Part shown: positions 1-5,394 of the stretch, one piece after another
Position numbering within the stretch: the stretch's first letter is position 1
How the letters are laid out: each line of letters starts with the position of its first letter
Source of the DNA: Clostridia bacterium
Lineage (GTDB): Bacteria > Bacillota > Clostridia > Oscillospirales > CAG-272
DNA: 5,394 nt
Assembly (NCBI GenBank): GCA_017958845.1
Contig: JAGDBW010000168.1
Span: 1 to 5,394 of the forward strand
Reading direction: 5' to 3'
Program-made: the position numbers and the translations under genes
Notes under the pieces: generated by a model
Database searches by the model: none
What the model was told of the DNA's origin: nothing
The model's input: the letters and a program-made list of their open reading frames with translations, nothing else

Positions 1-1409
<1,409 letters not shown>

Positions 1410-1421
1410 TCGGCGGGGCCG

Positions 1422-1455
1422 AGCGGCTCTAATATATTAGAGTTTTGGCCGCTTT
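1422..1455 (+). terminator. Candidate intrinsic terminator after tex
   Basis: Twelve bases after the tex stop lies a perfect 16-base palindrome, CTCTAATATATTAGAG (1427-1442), followed at once by TTTT (1443-1446). A GC arm pair, AGCGGC (1422-1427) and GCCGCT (1448-1453), can enclose it, giving a two-part stem with GTTTTG bulged out. Position after a stop codon supports a terminator. The inner stem is AT-rich and weak, and the T-run is short or partly enclosed. An operator or simple AT-rich palindrome is an alternative. Confidence 0.4.
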
Positions 1456-1558
1456 GCCTGCCGGCGCGATGCGGTTTTCGGTCTGTTTTTTGTGCAAGTG
1501 TACCAATGAGACGTCGGAAAGTTTGGGTGTTTGTCCTCTTCCCTTTCGGCGGCGGGTT

Positions 1559-1567
1559 TGGTATACT
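1559..1567 (+). promoter_or_regulatory. Extended -10 promoter for the sugar ABC ATPase gene
   Basis: TGG then TATACT (TATACT at 1562-1567) is a near-consensus -10 hexamer with the TGn extension. No good -35 is present: the best at 17-base spacing is TTCCCT (1539-1544), matching 3 of 6. Extended -10 promoters can work with a poor -35. Transcription would begin near 1573-1576, leaving a leader of about 110 nt before the ATG at 1686. Confidence 0.6.
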
Positions 1568-1585
1568 GTATAAGGTTTTATATAT

Positions 1586-1614
1586 CCGCGGAGCGGGCGG
1601 TCGTGCCCGCGCGG
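1586..1614 (+). other. GC-rich hairpin in the leader of the ATPase gene
   Basis: GCGGGC (1593-1598) pairs with GCCCGC (1605-1610) around the loop GGTCGT. Outside this, CCGC (1586-1589) can pair with GCGG (1611-1614), leaving GGA bulged. It lies just after the predicted transcription start and has no T-run, so it is not a terminator. A 5' stabilising element or a chance GC-rich fold are both possible; no known riboswitch is recognised. Confidence 0.3.
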
Positions 1615-1667
1615 CGGCCGACGCGAAAGACGCGGAACGGAAAAGAAAAACAAAGAATTTTATTTTT

Positions 1668-1674
1668 GGGGAGG
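1668..1674 (+). promoter_or_regulatory. Ribosome binding site fixing the ATPase start
   Basis: GGGGAGG lies 11 bases before the ATG at 1686, in an A/T-rich stretch (1641-1682) that should be unstructured. It supports 1686 as the start over the in-frame ATG at 1506, which lies upstream of the promoter. Confidence 0.75.
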
Positions 1675-1685
1675 TCATTTTTCGG

Positions 1686-2819
1686 ATGGCAAGTCTGTCT
1701 CTCAAACACATCTACAAGAAGTATCCCGGCGGCGTCGTGGCCGTTTCGGACTTTAACCTGGAGATCAAGGACAAAGAATTTTTGGTCCTGGTCGGCCCTT
1801 CCGGCTGCGGTAAGTCCACCACCCTGCGTATGATCGCGGGCCTGGAGGAGATCACGGAAGGCGAGCTCTACATCGGCGACACGCTGGTCAACGACATCGT
1901 CCCCAAAGACAGAGATATCGCGATGGTGTTCCAGAACTACGCTCTGTACCCGCACATGACGGTGTACGAGAACATGGCCTTTGGTCTGAAGCTGCGCAAG
2001 ACGCCGAAAGAGGAGATCAAGCGCCGCGTGGAAGAAGCCGCCCGCATCCTGGACATCAATCACCTTTTGGACCGTAAACCGAAGGCCCTCTCGGGCGGTC
2101 AGAAACAGCGCGTCGCGCTGGGCCGCGCCATCGTGCGTCAGCCCAAGGTCTTTTTGCTCGACGAGCCGCTCTCCAACCTGGACGCCAAACTGCGCGCCAG
2201 CATGAGAACCGAGCTGACCAAGCTGCACAAACGCCTGGAGACGACCTTTATCTACGTGACGCACGACCAGGTGGAAGCTATGACGATGGCCTCCCGCATC
2301 GTGGTCATGAAAGACGGTCTGATCCAGCAGGTCGATACCCCGCAGAACCTGTACGATCTGCCCTGCAACCTGTTTGTGGCCGGGTTTATCGGCACGCCGC
2401 AGATGAACTTTGTCACCGCCAAGCTGTCGCAGAAAGGCAGCGATCTGGTACTGACCTTTGGCAACAACTGCATCAAGCTCCCCGCCGACAAGGCCAACAA
2501 CCCCGCCCTCAAAGAGTATATCGACCAGGAGGTCGTGATGGGCGTGCGGCCGGAGTGCGTGCTGGAGCACGAAGAGCATCTCAAGAAATTTGCGGACAGC
2601 ACCATGACCGCCAGCGTCGAGGTGACCGAGCTGATGGGCGCCGAGATCTACCTGTACCTGAGCTTTGACGGTCAGGAAGACGCGACGGCGGGCAAGAACA
2701 TCATCGCCCGCGTCTCCTCCCGCTCCAAGGCCCGCGCCGGCGACACCATCAAGGTCGCGCTGGACACCGAGCGTATGCATCTCTTTGACAAAGATACCGA
2801 AAAGTGCATTTTGCACTGA
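1686..2819 (+). CDS. ugpC: Carbohydrate ABC importer ATP-binding subunit (UgpC/MsmX/MalK type)
   Basis: This cytoplasmic ATPase of the CUT1 family hydrolyses ATP to drive sugar or glycerol-phosphate import through membrane permeases. The 377 residues match the family's usual 360-380. Motifs: Walker [10 protein letters not shown] (37-45), Q-loop Gln83 in [14 protein letters not shown], signature LSGGQKQR (135-142), Walker B VFLLDEP (155-161, Asp159 and Glu160), D-loop SNLDA and H-loop His193 in VTHDQ. All catalytic residues are intact. Residues from about 240 form the C-terminal OB/TOBE regulatory domain ([40 protein letters not shown]). The start [16 protein letters not shown] fits the family, and GGGGAGG precedes it. 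No permease or substrate-binding gene is adjacent, and it has its own promoter and terminator. It therefore resembles the stand-alone MsmX/MsmK-like ATPases that serve several importers. The symbol is a family-level assignment; substrate cannot be told from sequence. Confidence 0.96.
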   Translation: MASLSLKHIYKKYPGGVVAVSDFNLEIKDKEFLVLVGPSGCGKSTTLRMIAGLEEITEGELYIGDTLVNDIVPKDRDIAMVFQNYALYPHMTVYENMAFGLKLRKTPKEEIKRRVEEAARILDINHLLDRKPKALSGGQKQRVALGRAIVRQPKVFLLDEPLSNLDAKLRASMRTELTKLHKRLETTFIYVTHDQVEAMTMASRIVVMKDGLIQQVDTPQNLYDLPCNLFVAGFIGTPQMNFVTAKLSQKGSDLVLTFGNNCIKLPADKANNPALKEYIDQEVVMGVRPECVLEHEEHLKKFADSTMTASVEVTELMGAEIYLYLSFDGQEDATAGKNIIARVSSRSKARAGDTIKVALDTERMHLFDKDTEKCILH

Positions 2820-2836
2820 GGCACGACAGCAAAAAC

Positions 2837-2872
2837 AGAGCGCCGACGAAGGTCGGCGCTCTTCTTTTTTTT
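2837..2872 (+). terminator. Strong intrinsic terminator after the ATPase gene
   Basis: AGAGCGCCGAC (2837-2847) pairs perfectly over 11 bp with GTCGGCGCTCT (2852-2862) around the tetraloop GAAG. A tract TCTTTTTTTT (2863-2872) follows. It lies 17 bases after the stop codon at 2817-2819 and ends this as a single-gene unit. Confidence 0.95.
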
Positions 2873-2923
2873 GCTTTTTGCGCGGGGCGGATGCTTGCGC
2901 GGGGGGCGGTGCGAGAGGCGAGG

Positions 2924-2954
2924 GGCGGAGTGAGAGGCGGAAAGGGAGACGGCG
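2924..2954 (+). repeat. 31-bp direct repeat, copy 1
   Basis: This unit begins GGCGGAGTGAGAGGCGG and ends GGGAGACGGCG. It is identical over 31 bases to 3012-3042, starting 88 bases later. The flanking bases differ on both sides (G/C before, T/C after). Confidence 0.9.
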
Positions 2955-2977
2955 TGGGGCGAGGGGGCGGCGCGGGG
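2944..2977 (+). other. Potential G-quadruplex run
   Basis: Four G-runs lie at 2944-2946, 2956-2959, 2963-2967 and 2974-2977, with gaps of 9, 3 and 6 bases. This is compatible with a quadruplex on the + strand. It lies beyond the upstream terminator and before the next promoter, so any effect would be on DNA or read-through RNA. The composition alone makes such runs likely. Confidence 0.3.
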
Positions 2978-3011
2978 CAACAATGAACGCGCGGGTTTTC
3001 GCACGGCGGGC

Positions 3012-3042
3012 GGCGGAGTGAGAGGCGGAAAGGGAGACGGCG
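3012..3042 (+). repeat. 31-bp direct repeat, copy 2
   Basis: Exact copy of 2924-2954. Around 3100, another 88 bases on, the purine-rich sequence GGTGGGCAGGAAGGAAAG is loosely similar. That could be a decayed third unit, but low complexity makes chance similarity likely. Confidence 0.9.
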
Positions 3043-3193
3043 CGAAGGACGGAGCGGAAGGTAGAGCGAGGGGAGGCAGAGCGGGCGGCGGCATTGGATG
3101 GGGTGGGCAGGAAGGAAAGACGCGGGATAGGGGCGGTCTAGAAGGATGGTGCGGACGAGTTTTGAAAAAAGAGGTGCAGAACGGCGGAAAATA

Positions 3194-3202
3194 TGGTATA
3201 CT
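3194..3202 (+). promoter_or_regulatory. Extended -10 promoter for the mutS-like gene
   Basis: TGG then TATACT (3197-3202) is the same extended -10 as upstream of the ATPase gene; the two sites share TGGTATACTG. No usable -35 is seen at 16-18 bases: TGCAGA (3175-3180) matches 3 of 6, and the better TTGAAA (3162-3167) is 29 bases away. Transcription would start near 3209, giving a leader of about 155 nt. Confidence 0.6.
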
Positions 3203-3253
3203 GGACGCAGGGAGCGCGGCGCGGCGATCCGTGACGACCGGAGAGGCGCTCCG

Positions 3254-3286
3254 CGGCCGTCGGACGCAGGTGTCCGATGGCGGCCG
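3254..3286 (+). other. Bulged hairpin in the leader of the mutS-like gene
   Basis: CGGCCGTCGGAC (3254-3265) pairs with GTCCGA (3272-3277) and CGGCCG (3281-3286), giving 12 bp with TGG bulged and the loop GCAGGT. A GC-rich region with the palindrome GGCGGCCGCC follows near 3306-3315. No T-run follows, so it is not a terminator. No known riboswitch or protein-binding leader is recognised. It could affect mRNA stability or translation, or simply reflect GC content. Confidence 0.35.
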
Positions 3287-3353
3287 GTCGCGGCGACGGC
3301 CCGAGGCGGCCGCCCGGGATCGCGAAAAACGACCTGTATCCCTCTATCCACTT

Positions 3354-3361
3354 GGAAGGTG
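3354..3361 (+). promoter_or_regulatory. Ribosome binding site for the mutS-like gene
   Basis: GGAAGGTG (3354-3361) sits at good spacing before the ATG at 3366. It supports this start over the in-frame GTG at 3018, which lies in repeat DNA upstream of the promoter, and over the ATG at 3375. Confidence 0.7.
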
Positions 3362-3365
3362 TAGT

Positions 3366-5009
3366 ATGAACGATATGTATATCAGCCTGCTCTATCCCAC
3401 CGCCGAAGCCGAGGCGGAGCACTATGCCCGCGGGGAACGGGTCGCCGACGAGGAGGTCTGCCGACAGCTGGGTCTGTCCGCGCTGCTCGGCCTGCGCCGC
3501 GGGTCGCCCGCGCTCTTCTTTTCGCTCGATCCGACGGTGCTGACCTTCAGGCAGCGGATGCTGGCCGATCTGGCCGCGGTGCCCGCGGCGGGCGAGGCCC
3601 TGCGCGAGGTGACGCCGATGCTCTCGGATATCCTGGAGCTCAGACGGCTGGACGAGCGGACGACGCGGGACGGCGACGCCGTCACGCTCTACGGAATGAC
3701 CGAGATCGAGCTGTACGTGTCGGTCGTCTCGACCCTGCGCGAGCGGCTGGAGCCGCTGGCGCCGGCGCTGACGAGCGAGGCCTTTGGGCGTTTGGTCGCC
3801 TTTGTGCTCGCGGCTTCGGAGAGCGAATACTTTTTGGAACTGAAGGCGGCGCTGGCCAAGCTGACCTCGCGGATGCTCGAGGTGCGCTCGCTGACCGTGG
3901 GGGTCAACCTGGACGCGCAGCTGCGCCCCACCGACGCGGGGATCGTGTCGGTGAACGCCGAGCGCTACCACGCCGGCACGACCCTGGACAAGATCCTGCG
4001 CATGAGTTTCAAACCCGACGGCATGACCTGTGTCGCGTCGCTGGCGGCGCTGGGCAAGCCGGGCGCGGACGAACGCCGCGACAACCTCTCGCGCGCGGTG
4101 CTGGACGCGCTCGCCGACGTCTTTAAATCTTCGGTGCGCGGCTGGCAGAACGTGGCGCGCCGGTACGTGCTGGAAAACACGGACGCGCTGCTCCGGATCC
4201 TGCCGGAGATCGAGTTTGCCGAACGGGCGGCCGCCCTGGAGCGGGCGCTCGGGGAGCGGGGATGCCCGCTTTCGGCTCCGGTCTTTCGGCCGATGGGCGA
4301 AAAAGCCCTGTCGGCCAAGGGTCTGTGCAACCCCGACATCGTGCTGCGGGGAGAGGGGACGGTCGTGCGCAACGACTTTGCCTTTGACGACGAGGCGCGC
4401 ATCTACGTCATCACCGGCCCCAACCGGGGCGGAAAATCCGTGTGCACCGTGGCCGTGGGCCTGGCGCAGGCGATGGCGCAGCTGGGGATGCGGGTGGCCG
4501 CCGAGTCGTGCGAGATCAGCCCGGTCGACAGGATCCTGATCCACTTTCCGCAAGGGGCGGAGGACACCATCGACAAGGGGCGGCTGGGCGAGGAGTGCGC
4601 GCGTCTGCGCGAGATGATGGAGGAGCTGTCGCCCGACAGTCTGCTGCTCCTCGACGAGTCGCTCTCCTCGACCGGCGCCTATGAGGCCGCGTATATCGCG
4701 GCGGATATCCTGCTCGGCTTTGGCCGTGCGGGGTGCCGCTGTGTCTTTTCGACCCATCTGCACGAGCTGGCGGCGCGGGCGCCCGCACTCTCCGCGGCTT
4801 CCAAAGAGGCCGGCGGCGTGGGCATCGACACGCTGGTGGCCGAGGTCGAGCCGGACGGGACGCGCACCTTTCGCGTCACGCGCGGCAGACCGGACGGCAA
4901 AAGCTACGCGCGGGACGTGGCCGCCCGGTACGGGCTGGGCGATGAGCAGATCAACGATCTGCTCAGGCATATCAAAGACGCAAAACAGACACCGGACGTC
5001 ACGGTGTGA
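3366..5009 (+). CDS. MutS-like ATPase without mismatch-recognition domain
   Basis: This 547-residue protein of the MutS superfamily has a helical core/lever region (about 1-335) followed by the MutS ATPase domain. Visible motifs: Walker A GPNRGGKS (351-358), Walker B LLLLDE (426-431, Asp430 and Glu431) and His464 in FSTHLHEL. True MutS is about 850 residues and starts with a mismatch-reading domain holding the Phe-x-Glu motif; that domain and the connector are absent. The Smr nuclease tail of MutS2 is also absent. The usual STFxxE signature before Walker B is replaced by GRLGEE, and the following GRGTS-type loop by SLSSTGAYE. I recall the same changes in short clostridial MutS-related proteins, so they look like subfamily traits and not damage. 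DNA binding and ATP-driven dimer clamping are inferred; a role in standard mismatch repair is doubtful and the function is unknown. It has its own promoter and terminator, and no mutL is visible. Confidence 0.88.
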   Translation: MNDMYISLLYPTAEAEAEHYARGERVADEEVCRQLGLSALLGLRRGSPALFFSLDPTVLTFRQRMLADLAAVPAAGEALREVTPMLSDILELRRLDERTTRDGDAVTLYGMTEIELYVSVVSTLRERLEPLAPALTSEAFGRLVAFVLAASESEYFLELKAALAKLTSRMLEVRSLTVGVNLDAQLRPTDAGIVSVNAERYHAGTTLDKILRMSFKPDGMTCVASLAALGKPGADERRDNLSRAVLDALADVFKSSVRGWQNVARRYVLENTDALLRILPEIEFAERAAALERALGERGCPLSAPVFRPMGEKALSAKGLCNPDIVLRGEGTVVRNDFAFDDEARIYVITGPNRGGKSVCTVAVGLAQAMAQLGMRVAAESCEISPVDRILIHFPQGAEDTIDKGRLGEECARLREMMEELSPDSLLLLDESLSSTGAYEAAYIAADILLGFGRAGCRCVFSTHLHELAARAPALSAASKEAGGVGIDTLVAEVEPDGTRTFRVTRGRPDGKSYARDVAARYGLGDEQINDLLRHIKDAKQTPDVTV

Positions 5010-5044
5010 CCGCCGACGGCCGATCCGGCGCGGATATACAATGT

Positions 5045-5089
5045 ACAACAGGCGCTCTCCCTGTTTGGAGAGCGCCTGTTGTTGTTTTT
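5045..5089 (+). terminator. Strong intrinsic terminator after the mutS-like gene
   Basis: ACAACAGGCGCTCTCC (5045-5060) pairs perfectly over 16 bp with 5067-5082 around the loop CTGTTT. T-rich sequence continues to 5089 (TGTTGTTTTT). It lies 35 bases after the stop at 5007-5009. On the minus strand the hairpin is not followed by a T-run, so it should work poorly for the convergent kinase gene. Confidence 0.93.
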
Positions 5090-5097
5090 GTGACGTC

Positions 5098-5140
5098 GGG
5101 GGACGGGGTTTTGGCTTTTTTGGGCTGTTTTGGGCGCTTT
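5098..5140 (+). other. G- and T-run tract between convergent genes
   Basis: G-runs at 5098-5102, 5105-5108, 5122-5124 and 5132-5134 alternate with T-runs. On the minus strand this is a C- and A-rich tail just after the TGA at 5141-5143. It has no hairpin with a T-run that would serve as a kinase terminator. A quadruplex is conceivable but one loop would be 13 bases. Confidence 0.3.
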
Positions 5141-5206
5141 TCAGAGGCTGAGCAGACGGTCGAGGCGGGCGAGCAAGGAGGGGAAGGTGGTCACAAACTT
5201 CACCCC
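5141..5206 (-). other. In-frame coding-like continuation beyond the kinase stop codon
   Basis: Reading on in the same frame after TAA 5207-5209 gives 21 codons starting GVKFVTTFPSLLARL and ending at TGA (5141-5143). Nineteen of the 21 third positions are G or C, as in the gene itself. The text resembles the conserved Tyr-Gly-Val-x-Phe C-terminus that I recall for clostridial pyridoxamine kinases. It is very probably the original C-terminal end of the gene, now behind a stop. Confidence 0.65.
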
Positions 5207-5394
5207 TTAGTCATGGTGGTCCTGATCGGACAAGGTGGCGCGGATGGTCTCGGCGGTGTGGTCGCAGGCCAGCGTCAGGGCGGCGGGCAGGTCCAGCCCG
5301 CGCATCAGGGCCCCCGTGACGACCGAGGCGTAGCGGTCGCCCGTGCCGTGGAAGGAGACGGGGATGCGGTCGTGCTCGTAGGAAAACAACTCCC
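5207..5394 (-). CDS. Pyridoxamine/pyridoxal kinase (PdxY-like), C-terminal fragment, apparently truncated by a stop
   Basis: This is the C-terminal end of a ribokinase-superfamily kinase; the rest lies beyond the right edge. About 62 residues are visible. FHGTGDRYASVVTGALMRG carries the GxGD motif, whose Asp is the catalytic base in this family and whose Gly residues form the anion hole. The amphipathic helix LDLPAALTLACDHTAETI follows. The wording fits the pyridoxamine kinase branch, which phosphorylates the 5'-hydroxyl of B6 vitamers in the salvage route to pyridoxal phosphate. Another PfkB-type kinase is possible but less likely. The frame stops at TAA 5207-5209 after DQDHHD, about 22 residues earlier than expected, while coding-like sequence continues in frame to TGA 5141-5143. 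The GxGD motif is upstream of the stop, so the product might keep some activity. It converges with the mutS-like gene. Confidence 0.75.
   Translation of the reverse strand, partial: ELFSYEHDRIPVSFHGTGDRYASVVTGALMRGLDLPAALTLACDHTAETIRATLSDQDHHD

Larger units (their letters stand above)
2873..3190 (+). other. G-rich, purine-biased non-coding stretch
   Basis: Between the terminator and the next promoter, the + strand is mostly G and A with many runs of 3-6 G. Open frames here encode only low-complexity Arg/Gly-rich or Pro-rich strings and lack suitable ribosome sites. I find no tRNA, small-RNA hallmark or protein homology. It contains the 31-bp direct repeat listed separately and possible G-quadruplex runs. 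Confidence 0.6.

Noticed and set aside
1506..1685. 60-codon N-terminal extension of the ATPase
   Set aside because: The ATG at 1506 lies upstream of the predicted promoter and has no family similarity. The ATG at 1686 has a good ribosome site and a family-typical start.
1578..2816. 412-codon open frame on the minus strand
   Set aside because: It is antisense to the ABC ATPase, whose motifs and ribosome site are clear on the + strand. No family match is seen on the minus strand.
2924..3042. CRISPR array
   Set aside because: There are only two exact copies, purine-rich and non-palindromic, with a single 57-base gap and no cas genes nearby.
2672..3094. Proline-rich minus-strand frame with repeated SPFPPLTPP text
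   Set aside because: The repetition is just the translation of the 31-bp DNA repeat and purine tract, and there is no credible start or ribosome site.
3018..3365. 116-codon N-terminal extension of the mutS-like protein
   Set aside because: It runs through purine-rich repeat DNA and the promoter and gives Gly/Arg-rich text. The ATG at 3366 has GGAAGGTG before it.
3138..5048. 636-codon open frame on the minus strand
   Set aside because: It is antisense to the mutS-like gene, rich in Arg, His and Gln with no recognisable domain, and arises from GC-rich third positions opposite a real gene.
5207..5209. Recoding of the stop as selenocysteine or pyrrolysine
   Set aside because: The codon is TAA, used for neither. 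No recoding element is seen, and a Tyr-to-stop base change is simpler.

Overview
The window is GC-rich chromosomal DNA. It most likely comes from a high-GC member of the Clostridia (Oscillospiraceae- or Christensenellales-like). This is inferred from strong GGAGG-type ribosome binding sites, extended -10 promoters, U-tailed intrinsic terminators, an orphan MsmX/UgpC-type sugar ATPase and a MutS-like protein of a type I associate with Firmicutes. No phage, insertion sequence, CRISPR, tRNA or rRNA is visible.

Layout. Bases 1-1409 (+) hold the C-terminal 60% or so of the RNA-binding protein Tex. Bases 1410-1685 are intergenic, with a palindromic candidate terminator, an extended -10 promoter and a leader with a GC-rich hairpin. 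Bases 1686-2819 (+) encode a complete carbohydrate ABC transporter ATPase, closed by a textbook terminator at 2837-2872. Bases 2873-3190 are a strongly purine-biased, G-rich non-coding stretch with an exact 31-bp direct repeat. A second extended -10 promoter follows, then a structured leader of about 155 nt. Bases 3366-5009 (+) encode a complete 547-residue MutS-like ATPase that lacks the mismatch-recognition domain. It ends in a 16-bp terminator hairpin at 5045-5089. The right edge carries, on the minus strand and convergent with it, the C-terminal end of a pyridoxamine/pyridoxal kinase-like gene.

The genes look like independent transcription units, not one pathway: the ATPase and mutS-like genes each have a promoter and a terminator of their own. 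Tex is a housekeeping nucleic-acid factor, the ATPase would energise sugar importers encoded elsewhere, the MutS-like protein acts on DNA, and the kinase belongs to vitamin B6 salvage.

The observation most worth a second look is in the kinase. An in-frame TAA at 5207-5209 sits where I expect a conserved Tyr codon. The same frame continues for 21 more codons with the gene's codon bias and a family-like C-terminus, ending at TGA 5141-5143. This looks like a recent nonsense change or a base error. I do not see convincing evidence of a wholly new biological system here.
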